Positions 35,760-44,591 of a DNA stretch of 64,000 nt are shown one piece after another (the stretch's first letter is position 1; the number at the start of each line of letters is the position of its first letter). Below the pieces are notes generated by a model. It was not told the origin of the DNA, did not search any database, and saw only the letters and a program-made list of their open reading frames with translations. The DNA comes from G965204755 sp965243415 (lineage in GTDB: Bacteria; Acidobacteriota; Vicinamibacteria; Marinacidobacterales; Marinacidobacteraceae). The position numbers were made by a program, and so were the translations under genes. The stretch covers positions 2,542,001-2,606,000 of the forward strand of contig OZ251549.1 in the NCBI GenBank assembly GCA_965243415.1. Direction: 5' to 3'.

Positions 35760-36706
35760 CCGCCGCCCCGCCTCGCCGCCGGTCGCCCGACCCGGTCGCC
35801 GCCCATCCGCAGGTCGGCCCCTTCCTCCACCACCTGGCGGTCGAGCGCGGCCTCTCCCGGAACACCCTGGACGCCTACCGGCGCGACCTGGCCAAGTTGG
35901 TCGCCTTCGCCGGGGAGAAGCCGCTCCCGACGCTCGACGCCGACGATCTCCGGGCGTTCCTCTCCCACCTCCACCACCGGGGCCTCGACTTCCGCTCCAT
36001 CCGCCGCACCGGGTCGGCGGTGCGCGGCTTCTTCGGCTTCCTGCTGACGGAAGGGGTGATCGAGCGGGACCCGGCGGGGGAGGTCACCCCGGCGCGGGTG
36101 CTCGCGGGGCTGCCCCGGTACCTCTCGCTGGAAGAAGTGGAACGGCTGCTCGACGCCCCGGACGACTCGCCGCTCGGTCTCCGCGACCGGGCGATGCTGG
36201 AACTGCTCTACGCCACCGGCCTCCGGGTGAGCGAGTTGGTGGGGCTGCCGCTCGGCGGCGTGGTGTTCGGCAAGGACGGCGCGCCCGGCTACCTGACGGT
36301 GGTGGGGAAGGGGAACCGGGAGCGCATCGTCCCCTTCGGCTCCGCCGCCGAGACGCGGCTCTCGGAATACCTGCGGAGCGGGCGCCGGGCGCTCCTCGCC
36401 GGGCGGGGGGAGTCGCCGGCAGTCTTCGTGACCGCCCGGGGCGGCGCCATGACCCGGATCCGCTTCTGGCAGATCGTGCGCCGCTACCAGACCCTGGCCG
36501 GCATCGAGCGGCCGCTGTCGCCGCATGTGCTCCGCCACTCCTTCGCCACGCACCTGCTGGAGCGCGGCGCCGACCTGCGCAGCCTGCAGCAACTGCTCGG
36601 CCACGCCTCGGTGAGCACCACCCAGATCTACACCCATGTCTCCGAGGAGCGCCTGCGCCAGATCTACGACCGCCACCACCCCCGGGCGAAGCGCGCCGGT
36701 TCGTGA
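35756..36706 (+). CDS. XerC/XerD-type tyrosine recombinase with CTG start
   Basis: A 316-residue site-specific recombinase for chromosome dimer resolution. The N-terminal SAM-like domain (FLHHLAVERGLSRNTLDAYRRDL) and catalytic residues are complete: Arg157 in ATGLRVSE, Lys185 in VGKGNRE, His257 and Arg260 in HVLRH, His283 in LLGHAS and Tyr292 in TQIYTHV. No ATG, GTG or TTG exists between the preceding stop and residue 48, and the TTG there would delete half of the conserved N-domain. A CTG overlapping the murJ stop (CTGA), with GGAGGA 8 bases upstream, is the best start. Whether it is XerC or XerD cannot be told. Confidence 0.85.
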   Translation: MTAAPPRRRSPDPVAAHPQVGPFLHHLAVERGLSRNTLDAYRRDLAKLVAFAGEKPLPTLDADDLRAFLSHLHHRGLDFRSIRRTGSAVRGFFGFLLTEGVIERDPAGEVTPARVLAGLPRYLSLEEVERLLDAPDDSPLGLRDRAMLELLYATGLRVSELVGLPLGGVVFGKDGAPGYLTVVGKGNRERIVPFGSAAETRLSEYLRSGRRALLAGRGESPAVFVTARGGAMTRIRFWQIVRRYQTLAGIERPLSPHVLRHSFATHLLERGADLRSLQQLLGHASVSTTQIYTHVSEERLRQIYDRHHPRAKRAGS

Positions 36707-36720
36707 GCCGGGATCCGTCG

Positions 36721-36963
36721 TGAGTCCCGAGTCCGACCCGACGGGCCGCCGCGATCCGGCAGCCGCCATCCGTTCCGCCGCCGGGCGGCCGGGAGCGGGC
36801 GGGGTCGCGGTCCCTCCGCTCCGGACCTCCGGCGGTGTCGGCGCCGAACCGCGTTCGCCGGATCGCGGCGTCGCCGGGTTCCGGCGGCACCGGCCCCGGG
36901 TGTCGCGCCGGCGGCTCCGGACTGCGGCCGACGGGGAACGGGCGGGGAACGGGCGTCGATTCC
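36721..36963 (+). pseudogene. Decayed tandem copy of the tsaC 5' end
   Basis: The translation SPESD...DPAAAIRSAAGRPGAGGVAV...GVGAEPRSPDRGVAGFRRH...VSRRRLRTAADGE aligns with the first 80 residues of the intact gene that follows (SPKSD...DLAAAIRSAAERLRAGGVAL...ALGADPRSPEGCAAVFRLK...ASQRLPRIAADRE). The conserved YPTET motif is lost and there is no continuation. It is a partial tandem duplication in decay. Confidence 0.75.
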
Positions 36964-37009
36964 CGGAGCGCGCCGCGGCGCGGGGCCACCCGGGGGAGAG
37001 CGGGCGCCG

Positions 37010-37654
37010 GTGAGTCCGAAGTCCGACGGGGCGAGGCTCCCCGGCGCGGGCGGGCCCGACCTCGCCGCCGCGATCCGCTCCGCGGCGGAACGGCTGCGGG
37101 CGGGCGGGGTCGCCCTCTATCCGACGGAGACCTTCTACGCCCTCGGCGCCGATCCGCGCTCTCCCGAAGGGTGCGCCGCCGTCTTTCGACTGAAGGGGCG
37201 GGAGGCGTCGCAACGGCTGCCCCGGATCGCCGCCGACCGGGAACAGGTCGAAGCGGTGTGCCGGCTGTCGGACGCCGCCGCCGCGCTCGCCGACCGGTAC
37301 TGGCCCGGGCCGCTGACGCTGGTGCTGCCGCTCCGGGACGGGGAGGACCCGGTGGCGGTGCGGGTGAGTTCGCATCCCGTCGCCCGGGCCCTCGCCGCGG
37401 CGCTCGGCCACCCGGTGATCTCCACCAGCGCGAACCGCAGCGGCGCCCCGCCGGCGCGGACGGCCGCCGCCGCGGTCGCGAGCCTCGGGGAGACCGCCGC
37501 GGCTCCGCTCGCGATCCTCGACGGGGGAGCCACCCCCGGCGGCGCCCCCTCCGTCATCGTGGACGCCACCGGGACGCCCTTCCGCACCCTGCGCGGCTCC
37601 CTCGAATCGCTGTCCGAGGCGCCGCCGCCCGACTCCCGCGCCCCGCGCCGCTGA
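37010..37654 (+). CDS. tsaC: L-threonylcarbamoyladenylate synthase (TsaC/YrdC type)
   Basis: A 214-residue YrdC-fold enzyme making threonylcarbamoyl-AMP for the t6A37 tRNA modification. The signature GGVALYPTETFYALGADP, the basic nucleotide-binding stretch RLKGREASQRLPRI and the closing ISTSANRSGAPP are present. There is no Sua5 C-terminal domain, so it is the short TsaC form. The GTG at 37010 has a GGGGGAG ribosome binding site. It is preceded by a decayed partial copy of itself and lies on the + strand after murJ and xer. Confidence 0.9.
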   Translation: MSPKSDGARLPGAGGPDLAAAIRSAAERLRAGGVALYPTETFYALGADPRSPEGCAAVFRLKGREASQRLPRIAADREQVEAVCRLSDAAAALADRYWPGPLTLVLPLRDGEDPVAVRVSSHPVARALAAALGHPVISTSANRSGAPPARTAAAAVASLGETAAAPLAILDGGATPGGAPSVIVDATGTPFRTLRGSLESLSEAPPPDSRAPRR

Positions 37655-37719
37655 GGCGCCCGAAGTCCCGCCGGCCCGAACCGAAATCCCGTCGCCGCGC
37701 CGGCGCCCCCGCCGGTCAG

Positions 37720-37790
37720 CGGGGAACCGGGAAGAGAACCGGGAGGGGAACCGGGAAAAGAACCGGGAAAAGAACCGGGAGCGGGCCGGG
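37720..37790. repeat. GGGAAAAGAACC simple repeats
   Basis: Five to six tandem copies of a 12-bp purine-rich unit GGGAAnAGAACC lie between tsaC and lon (convergent). Confidence 0.8.
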
Positions 37791-37792
37791 AC

Positions 37793-40405
37793 TCAGTGGA
37801 TCGGGACCCGGTCCCCGTCGGCGCCGCTCTCCAGCGCGGGGGCCGTCGGCGGGGCCAGCGTCGGGAAGATGATCGGCAGCGTCTCGTCGAGGTTCGACAC
37901 CAGATGCACCGTCAGGTCGTCCCGGATCTCGTCCGGCACATCCTCGAGCAGCGTCGGCTCGTTCAGCCGCGGCAGGATCACCTCGCGGATCCCGTAGCGG
38001 TGCGCCGCCAGCAACTTCTCCTTGATGCCGCCCACCGGGAGCACATGCCCGGTGAGGGTGATCTCGCCGGTCATCGCCAACTCCGGGCGGCAGGTGATCC
38101 CGGTCACCACCGACACCAGCGCCGCCACCAGGGTGATGCCCGCCGACGGCCCGTCCTTCGGCGTCGAGCCCTCCGGCACATGGAAGTGGATGTCCGACTT
38201 CCGGTAGAAGTCGCCGGTGAGCCCGTAGGCCGGCCCGTTCCGGCGCACCCAGGAGAGCGCCGCCGTGGCCGACTCCTTCATCACCTCGCCCAACTGGCCG
38301 GTCAGCGTCAGCCGGTTGTTCCCCTTCATCCGGGAGACCTCGGCGAAGAGCAGGTCGCCGCCCACCGGCGTCCAGGCGAGACCCACCGCGACCCCCGGCA
38401 CGCTGACGCGCTCCTGCAGTTCCCGGGAGAGCGAAGTGGGCGCGCCGAGCAGGTCGGTGACCACTTCCGGGGTCACCACCAGCGGCCCCTCCGTCCCCTC
38501 CGCCAACTTCCGCACCGCCTTGCGGCAGATCTTGGCGATGGAGCGCTCCATGTTGCGCAGCCCGGCCTCCCGGGTGTAGTCCCGGATGATGAGCGAGATC
38601 GCCTCCCGGTCGATGACCGGCGCCACTTCCTCTTCCTGGATGCCGTGGTTCTCCAACTGGCGGGGGATGAGGTGGCGGATCGCGATCTGGATCTTCTCCT
38701 CCTCGGTGTAGCCCTGCAGATGCAGGACCTCCATCCGGTCCTTCAGCGCCGGCGGGATGGGATCCACCATGTTCGCGGTGGCGATGAAGAGCACTTCGGA
38801 GAGGTCGAAGGCCAGGTCGATGTAGTGGTCGCGGAAGGAGTCGTTCTGCTCCGGGTCGAGCACCTCGAGCAGCGCCGAACTGGGGTCGCCGCGGAAGTCC
38901 ATCCCCAGTTTGTCCACCTCGTCGAGCATGAACACCGGGTTGCGGGTGCCGCCGCGCACCAGCCCCTGGATGATCTGGCCGGGGAGCGAGCCGATGTAGG
39001 TGCGCCGGTGCCCCCGGATCTCGGCCTCGTCGCGGATGCCGCCCAGACTCATCCGGACGAACTCCCGCCCCACCGCGGAGGCGATGGACTTGCCCAGACT
39101 GGTCTTGCCGACGCCGGGCGGGCCCACGAAGCAGAGGATCGGCCCCTTCTGGTCCGGCTTGCGCTCGCGCACCGCCAGGAACTCCAGGATCCGGTCCTTG
39201 ACCTTCTCCAGGTCGTAGTGGTCGGCCTCGAGGATCTCCTTGGCGCGGGGGATGTCGTACTTGTCCTCGGTGCGCTTGTCCCAGGGGATCCGCACCAGCC
39301 AGTCGAGGTAGGTGCGCCCGACGGTGTACTCGGCGGAGGAGGAGGGGATGCGGCCCAGGCGGCGGAACTCGCGCATCGCCTCCTTCTCGGCCTCTTCGGG
39401 CATCCCCGACTTCTCGATCTTCTCCCGCAGTTCGTCGAGTTCCCGGGAGGAGTCGTCGCCTTCGCCCAACTCCTTCTGGATCGCCTTCAACTGCTCGCGC
39501 AGGAAGAACTCGCGCTGCGTGCGCCCGACTTCGCTCTTGACCTTGGACTCCAGGCTGCGGCTCAGGTCGCGCATCTGCTTCTCGCGCAGGATGGCGGCGT
39601 AGGCCAGCCCCAGCCGGTCCTCGATGGAGAGCGTCTGCAGCACTTCCTGCCGCATCTCGGTGCTCAGGCTGGGCAGCTGCTCGGCCACGAAGTCCGCCAA
39701 CTGGCCGGCGCTCCCCACCCGGGCGAGATTCATCTTCATGATCTCGCGCGCCCTCGGGAAGAGGTCGCTCCGGATCATCTCCTGGAGTTCTTCGCGGATC
39801 TTCCGGGTGAGCGCTTCGAACTCGACGGTCTTCGTCGCGCCCACGGCGCCGTCGAGCACCCGGATGTCGGCGCGCACGTACGGCTCGGTCTGGACGATGC
39901 GCTCCACGCGGAAGCGGAAACTGCCGCGGATCACGATGCGGACGGTGCCGCTCTCGCGCATCTTGACCTGCTTCTCCAGGCGCGCGGCGGTGCCGATCGC
40001 GTAGAGGTCGTCCTCGCCCGGGTTCTCGACCGAGTCGTCCTTCTGGGTGAGGACCGCCAGCATCACCTTGGGCGCGGAGCGGCCGGACTCGGCTTCCGAG
40101 GCCTCCTTGGTCGCGTCCCGGAGCATCCGGAGCGTGCTCTTCCGGCCCACCTGCAGCGGCAGGTAGGAGTGCGGGAACACCACGATGTCCCGCAGCGGCA
40201 GCACCGGGACCCGGCGATGCACCTGCCCGTGCGGCGCGCCGCTCTCGGCGACCGGCGTCCGGACCTCGGAGCCGTCGCCGTCGCCGGGGTCGCTGTCGGC
40301 GGCGGCAGCAGCGTCGGCGGGGTCGGCGGAGGGGGCTTCGCCGTCCGGCGAGCTCTTCGCGGCGTCCTTCTTCGGGGACTCTTTGGGATCCTGGGCGTCA
40401 GACAT
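37793..40405 (-). CDS. lon: ATP-dependent protease Lon
   Basis: An 870-residue cytosolic AAA+ serine protease. Parts in order: an acidic low-complexity leader (residues 1-60), the LonN substrate domain starting VPVLPLRDIVVFPHS, the ATPase with Walker A GPPGVGKTS (about 425-435) and Walker B-side MLDEVDKLG, and the proteolytic domain. The catalytic Ser is in KDGPSAGIT (about 755) and the Lys in GGIKEKLLAA (about 797). Length and all motifs are normal for Lon apart from the extended acidic N-terminus. The region upstream has no recognisable heat-shock element. Confidence 0.96.
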   Translation of the reverse strand: MSDAQDPKESPKKDAAKSSPDGEAPSADPADAAAAADSDPGDGDGSEVRTPVAESGAPHGQVHRRVPVLPLRDIVVFPHSYLPLQVGRKSTLRMLRDATKEASEAESGRSAPKVMLAVLTQKDDSVENPGEDDLYAIGTAARLEKQVKMRESGTVRIVIRGSFRFRVERIVQTEPYVRADIRVLDGAVGATKTVEFEALTRKIREELQEMIRSDLFPRAREIMKMNLARVGSAGQLADFVAEQLPSLSTEMRQEVLQTLSIEDRLGLAYAAILREKQMRDLSRSLESKVKSEVGRTQREFFLREQLKAIQKELGEGDDSSRELDELREKIEKSGMPEEAEKEAMREFRRLGRIPSSSAEYTVGRTYLDWLVRIPWDKRTEDKYDIPRAKEILEADHYDLEKVKDRILEFLAVRERKPDQKGPILCFVGPPGVGKTSLGKSIASAVGREFVRMSLGGIRDEAEIRGHRRTYIGSLPGQIIQGLVRGGTRNPVFMLDEVDKLGMDFRGDPSSALLEVLDPEQNDSFRDHYIDLAFDLSEVLFIATANMVDPIPPALKDRMEVLHLQGYTEEEKIQIAIRHLIPRQLENHGIQEEEVAPVIDREAISLIIRDYTREAGLRNMERSIAKICRKAVRKLAEGTEGPLVVTPEVVTDLLGAPTSLSRELQERVSVPGVAVGLAWTPVGGDLLFAEVSRMKGNNRLTLTGQLGEVMKESATAALSWVRRNGPAYGLTGDFYRKSDIHFHVPEGSTPKDGPSAGITLVAALVSVVTGITCRPELAMTGEITLTGHVLPVGGIKEKLLAAHRYGIREVILPRLNEPTLLEDVPDEIRDDLTVHLVSNLDETLPIIFPTLAPPTAPALESGADGDRVPIH

Positions 40406-40765
40406 GAAGGACGGACCTCTCCCCGCCGCAGGTGCGGACAGGCAGCGCGGATAGTAGCCCCGCCGCTCGCCCGCCGCCGGGGGCCGGGGGCGCCTCGCCG
40501 GCCCGGACTTGAGCCGGAACCGGTGAGATTTCAGGAAACATTCGAAGCGGCAACGAGTTGCGGGAACGGCGCTTTCCGCCGGGTTGAGTCAGGGCGCATC
40601 AGATCTGCGATCCGCCGCCACCGGTCGGACTTCACCGTCGGAACCTCCGAGGCGAACCGGCCGGTGCGACTCCACCGGCCGAGCCTGACCCGCTCGCCGG
40701 AGAGACCCACGAGCAGGACGACCCGCCGGCGGTCCCCGTCCGACGGGCGATCGACCGCCCGTCGC
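40406..40765. other. Region upstream of lon
   Basis: This 360-bp region lies between lon and the small membrane-protein gene on the same strand. It contains a slightly AT-richer patch (about 40525-40560, GATTTCAGGAAACATTCGAAGC) that may hold the lon promoter, but I cannot pair convincing -35 and -10 boxes. Confidence 0.4.
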
Positions 40766-40915
40766 TCATGGGCCGCACCACCGGAGCAGGAGCCCGAGCA
40801 GCGCGATCACTCCGAGCACCCCGCCGCAGCCCCACTGCCTGCCCGCCGCAACCAGCGCGACGACGAACGCTCCGACCCCGACCAACGCCAGGAACCCCGC
40901 GAGAACCCCGACCAT
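40766..40915 (-). CDS. Small two-helix membrane protein (49 aa)
   Basis: A 49-residue frame from the ATG at 40915 to the TGA at 40766. A near-perfect Shine-Dalgarno AAGGAG sits 6 bases before the ATG. The product is almost entirely hydrophobic: two candidate membrane helices (VLAGFLALVGVGAFVVALVAA and VLGVIALLGLLL) flank a short polar turn GRQWGCGG, ending RWCGP. It is probably a small inner-membrane protein of unknown role, easily missed by length cut-offs. It lies between lon and the TPM-domain genes. Confidence 0.6.
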   Translation of the reverse strand: MVGVLAGFLALVGVGAFVVALVAAGRQWGCGGVLGVIALLGLLLRWCGP

Positions 40916-41315
40916 CTGTCGCTCCTTCGCGCCCTTCCGCTCGGAAGCCCCCCCACGCTCCCCGGTACTGCCGGTGGATCGCTTCCCCCGCCATCAGCCT
41001 CGTCGGGTCAGTCCGACCCGCTCCTCCCCGGAGTGCGCCGTGAACGCTCGCTCACCGGACAGTCCGGTCGTCTCGTCCGTCCATCCGGTGGGCGCTCCGC
41101 CCGGACCCGGCACCGGATGCCTCCCGGTCAGTCCAGCCCGGAGCCAGCCCAAGTCGAGAGCCAGCCGGTCATGAGTCACCGCCAGCCTCGGTCGGGAGCG
41201 CCGGGAGGCGAAGTGCGCCGCTCGGGGGAAGGGACCGCATCGGTGGAAGGAGGCCGCTTCCGCCGAAGGGGGCTTCGGCAGCCGAGAGCGGATTCGTCAG
41301 CCGAAAGGGAGTTCA
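40916..41315. other. Intergenic region downstream of the TPM gene
   Basis: About 400 bp with no gene that I can support. The end near 41270-41330 contains three near-copies of a phrase TCAGCCGAAnG that flank the stop codon of the following gene. Confidence 0.4.
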
Positions 41316-41768
41316 TCAGCCGAAGGTGACTTCGTCGGGGAGTTCGTTCACATCGTCGGGCCGGATCGGGAAGTGCTCGCCGAGGAAGGCGCCGATGCGG
41401 CGGACGCCGTGTTCCAGGCCGTCCCCGATCCCGTTCTCCCGGATGTGCTCGGTGATCTCCGCCGCGATCCCGTTCCAGGCTTCCGCCCCGACCTTCTCGT
41501 CGATCGCGCGGTCGGCGACGATCTCGAAACGGCCGGACTTCACCGCCAGGAAGAGCAGGACCCCGGAACCGTCCTTCGTCCGGTCCACCCCCAGCGAGAA
41601 GAACTCCCGGACCGCGCGCCGCCGCGGCTTCTCGAAGGGCAGCAGCCGGGCGACCACATGGACCCGCAGTTCCCCGGAGGTCCCGCGCTCCGCTTCGGCG
41701 ATGGCGGCGGCGATCCGGTCGAGGTCCTCCTCGGAGAGGTGCCCGCGCAGGGCCCGGGGTACGCGCAT
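41316..41768 (-). CDS. Cytoplasmic TPM-domain protein
   Basis: A 150-residue protein of the TPM (YgcG/Psb32/MOLO-1) fold without a signal peptide or membrane helix. The opening LSEEDLDRIAAAIAEAERGTSGELRVHVVARL, the central GVLLFLAVKSGRFEIVADRAIDEKVG and the closing helix are typical. Related domains bind acidic phospholipids or act in photosystem repair; the function here is unknown. It lies 15 bp after the exported TPM protein and close to lemA, a very common TPM-TPM-LemA cluster. Confidence 0.85.
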   Translation of the reverse strand: MRVPRALRGHLSEEDLDRIAAAIAEAERGTSGELRVHVVARLLPFEKPRRRAVREFFSLGVDRTKDGSGVLLFLAVKSGRFEIVADRAIDEKVGAEAWNGIAAEITEHIRENGIGDGLEHGVRRIGAFLGEHFPIRPDDVNELPDEVTFG

Positions 41769-41783
41769 GTCCGTTCTACCCGG

Positions 41784-42737
41784 TTACCAACTGCCGCTGG
41801 CGCCGCCGCCGCCGAAGCCGCCGCCCCCGCCGACGAACCCGGAGAAGCCGCCGCCCATCCCGGAGCCGTGGAACGCCGACCCTCCGCCGCCGGGAATGCC
41901 GGCGTAACCCCAGCCGCCGCCGCCCCGGCCGGCGGTGGCCCGCGTGAAGGCGGTCGCCCCCAGCCCGGCGACGAGTCCCATCGGCGCCAGCCAGAGCATC
42001 GCCATCCCGCCGAGGAAGAGGAAGCCGACGAGCGCCGCCAGCCCGCCGCCGAGCACCGCCGCGCCGGCCGGATGGAAGGCGTTCCCGATCCAGCCGAGCA
42101 GTTGCAGGAGGACGAACGCCCCCAGGATCCAGAAGTGCCCGCGCCGGGAGCGGCCTTCCTCCCGCGGTCCGCCCCGCGGCGCCGCCGCTTCCCGGTACTC
42201 CCCCCGGGCGGCCTGCCCGAGCGCCTCGGCGGTGGCGGCGAGCCCGGCCGCGAACTCCCCGGCGGCGAACCGGGGCGCCATCCGGTCGCGGATGATCCGC
42301 CCGGCCAGCCCGTCGGGGATCGCGCCCTCGAGCCCGTACCCCACTTCGATCCGCGCCTGCCGGTCCTCGACGGCGACGACCACCAGCGCCCCGTTGTCCG
42401 TCTCCGCCTGCCCGATCCCCCAGTGCTCGGCGAGCCGGAGCGAATAGTCCTCGATCGCGCCGCCGAACTCCTCCGGCAGGCGGGGAACGCTGGCGACGAC
42501 GATCTGCACCGTGGTCTCCGCTTCCAGCCGGGCCAGCGTCTCTTCCAGCGCCGCCCGTTCCGCGGCGGAGAGGATCCCGGCGGCGTCCACCACCCGCCCG
42601 GTCAACTCCGGGAACGCCGGCTCCTGCGCCGCCCCGGCGGCCGGCGCCGCGACCGCCGCCAGCGCCAGCAGCGCCGCCGCCCGGAGCGCGACCGGAGGCG
42701 CCGCCGGCGACTGCCGGAACGACCGGAGAGTCAACAA
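41784..42737 (-). CDS. Exported TPM-domain membrane protein (YgcG-like)
   Basis: A 317-residue protein with a signal peptide (AAALLALAAVAAPAAGA, to about residue 36). A TPM domain follows (FPELTGRVVDAAGILSAAERAALEETLARLEAETTVQIVVASV...DNGALVVVAVEDRQARIEVGYGLEGAIPD), then two or three membrane helices (about 195-265). The long Gly-rich tail (GGGGSAFHGSGMGGGFSGF, ending GGASGSW) is standard for this family. It sits between the short TPM protein and lemA, probably acting at the envelope. Confidence 0.9.
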   Translation of the reverse strand: MLTLRSFRQSPAAPPVALRAAALLALAAVAAPAAGAAQEPAFPELTGRVVDAAGILSAAERAALEETLARLEAETTVQIVVASVPRLPEEFGGAIEDYSLRLAEHWGIGQAETDNGALVVVAVEDRQARIEVGYGLEGAIPDGLAGRIIRDRMAPRFAAGEFAAGLAATAEALGQAARGEYREAAAPRGGPREEGRSRRGHFWILGAFVLLQLLGWIGNAFHPAGAAVLGGGLAALVGFLFLGGMAMLWLAPMGLVAGLGATAFTRATAGRGGGGWGYAGIPGGGGSAFHGSGMGGGFSGFVGGGGGFGGGGASGSW

Positions 42738-42781
42738 AACGGGCGAGCCTCTGCGTGCGTGCGAATCTCAGCGGGGCCGGA

Positions 42782-43399
42782 TCAACGCGAGAAATCGACT
42801 TCCGGCGCGGTCTCCGCCCCCTCGTCGGCCTCGAAGTACGCCGCCTCCCCGAAGTCGAACCAGTTGGCGACGATCCGCGTGAAGAACCGCCGCCTCCTCG
42901 TGTTGTACGCCTGCGCCGCCTCGTTGAACCGCCGCCGCTCCACCGCGATCCGGTTCTCGGTCCCCGCCAGTTCGTCCTGGAGACTCAGGAAGTTCTGGTT
43001 CGCCTTGATGTCCGGGTAACGCTCGACGACCACCATCAGCCGGGAGAGCGCCCCGGTGAGCGCCCCCTGCGCCGCCTCGAAGCGGGCCAGCGCCTGCGGG
43101 TCGTTCAGGTCGGCGGCGGACACCTGCACCCCGGTGGCCCGGGAGCGCGCCTCGACGACTTCCCGGAGCGTCTCCCGCTCGAAGTCGGCGGCGCCCTCGA
43201 CGGTGCTCACCAGGTTCGGGATCAGGTCCGACCGCCGCTGATAGACATTCTCGACCTGCGACCACCCGGCCTTCACGCCTTCGTCGAGGGTCACCAGCCC
43301 GTTGTAGGTCGAGGTGACCGAGAAGAACAGGATGACGCCGACCAGCAGCAGCACGGCGAGCGCGCCGCCGCAGCCGACCAGGACGAGTTTCTTCTTCAC
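42782..43399 (-). CDS. LemA family protein
   Basis: A 205-residue protein with one N-terminal membrane helix (VLVGCGGALAVLLLVGVILFF) and a four-helix-bundle LemA domain. The signature YNGLVTLDEGVKAGWSQVENVYQRRSDLIPNLVSTVEG is followed by YPDIKANQNFLSLQDELAGTENRIAVERRRFNEAAQAYN. The GTG start at 43399 has GAGGAA upstream. It heads the lemA-TPM-TPM cluster. An IS630 element is inserted about 130 bp upstream and may have separated it from its original promoter. Confidence 0.93.
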   Translation of the reverse strand: MKKKLVLVGCGGALAVLLLVGVILFFSVTSTYNGLVTLDEGVKAGWSQVENVYQRRSDLIPNLVSTVEGAADFERETLREVVEARSRATGVQVSAADLNDPQALARFEAAQGALTGALSRLMVVVERYPDIKANQNFLSLQDELAGTENRIAVERRRFNEAAQAYNTRRRRFFTRIVANWFDFGEAAYFEADEGAETAPEVDFSR

Positions 43400-43419
43400 G
43401 GGCGGGATTCCTCGGGGGG

Positions 43420-43495
43420 CAGGGGAAGGGACAGGGGCAGACGAAGGGGCAGGCGAAGGGGCAGGGAAGGAGGCCGGGAAAGAGGCAGGGGCGTT
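43420..43495. repeat. GGGGCAGGCGAA purine-rich repeats
   Basis: Five or six short tandem copies of AAGGGGCAGGCG or GGGAAGGGACAGG lie in the lemA leader between the IS630 end and the lemA start. Confidence 0.75.
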
Positions 43496-43523
43496 TCTTC
43501 CCGGTTCGGGAAGCGGCGGGATG

Positions 43524-44591
43524 CTAGTGGACCGTAGCGGGAGTTCGGATAGTGATCCGCCGAGAAACATCAGAGTACGTCCACTTGTAGGGCCGGGCGA
43601 CCTTGTTGTGCTCACGGATGAAGCGAAGGATCTTCCGCTCCAGATCCGCAACCGAGGTGAAGATGCCGCGGGCCAGAACATCCCGCTTCAGCTTCGAGAA
43701 CCACAGTTCGATCTGGTTCAACCACGACGAGTAGGTCGGCGTGTAGTGGATGTGGAAGTTCGGCTGGGCCGCCACGAAGGCTTTGACCGCCTTCGTCTTG
43801 TGGACCGAGAGGTTGTCTGCGATCACGTGGATCTCCCGGCCCGGCGGCTGGCTCGCCACGATCTCACCGAGAAAGTCGAGGAACGAGGCTCCGTTGACCC
43901 GTTCCACCGTCTTCCCGTGAACCACACCGGTCTGCGTCTCCAGGGCCGCGATCAGCGACCGGGTGCCATGCCGGTAGTACTCGAAGCCGTGGCGCTCGGC
44001 TCGGCCCGGGGACATCGGAAGCACCGGCACCGTCCGTTCCAGGGCCTGGATCGCCGTCTTCTCGTCCACACTGAAGACGGCTGCGTTCTCCGGAGGGTTC
44101 AGATACAGGCCGATGACATCGGCCGCCTTCCGCTCGAAGTCCGGGTCCTTCGACGCCAGATAGTTCCTCTTCGAGTGCGGCTGGAGGTTCGCGCTCGTCC
44201 ACACCCGGTGCACCAGGGTGTGGCTGACGCCGAGGTGTCGCGCCAGGCGCCGCGTGCTCCAGTGCGTGGATCCATCCGGCGGCTTCTCCCGGGTCGTCGC
44301 CAGGACCTTCGCCTCCATCTCCGGTGTCTGAACCGTCCTCGGCGACCCCGGCGCCCTCCGCGAGGCCAGCGCCGGCACCCGACCTTCCCGGAAGCGCTTT
44401 CCCCACTTGTTCACGAAGGCGGGCGTGCAATCCAACTTGTTCTGGATCACGGACCACGGCTTCCCCGAGGCGAGCAGGAGAATCACCCGGGCGCGCCGGG
44501 CGTCTTCCGCTCTCACGGCGCGAGACTGGACGCGCCGGTTGAGCTCGCGTCGTTCCGGTGGTGACAGGATGATGGGATCGCGTCTCCGCAT
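43524..44591 (-). CDS. IS630-family transposase
   Basis: A 355-residue DDE transposase (363 if the ATG at 44615 is used). It has a helix-turn-helix N-domain (RARVILLLASGKPWSVIQNKLDCTPAFVNKWGKRF), then the DDE catalytic core: first Asp in VFSVDEKTAIQ, second Asp in HVIADNLSVHKT, and the Glu in WLNQIELWFSKLKRD. It is complete and apparently functional. Its TAG stop codon is formed by the last bases of the element plus the target TA and one flanking base, so translation terminates only at the insertion boundary. Confidence 0.93.
   Translation of the reverse strand: MRRRDPIILSPPERRELNRRVQSRAVRAEDARRARVILLLASGKPWSVIQNKLDCTPAFVNKWGKRFREGRVPALASRRAPGSPRTVQTPEMEAKVLATTREKPPDGSTHWSTRRLARHLGVSHTLVHRVWTSANLQPHSKRNYLASKDPDFERKAADVIGLYLNPPENAAVFSVDEKTAIQALERTVPVLPMSPGRAERHGFEYYRHGTRSLIAALETQTGVVHGKTVERVNGASFLDFLGEIVASQPPGREIHVIADNLSVHKTKAVKAFVAAQPNFHIHYTPTYSSWLNQIELWFSKLKRDVLARGIFTSVADLERKILRFIREHNKVARPYKWTYSDVSRRITIRTPATVH

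Noticed and set aside
37796..41329. 1177-residue frame antisense to lon
   Set aside because: Lon has complete family motifs on the minus strand; the antisense frame has none.
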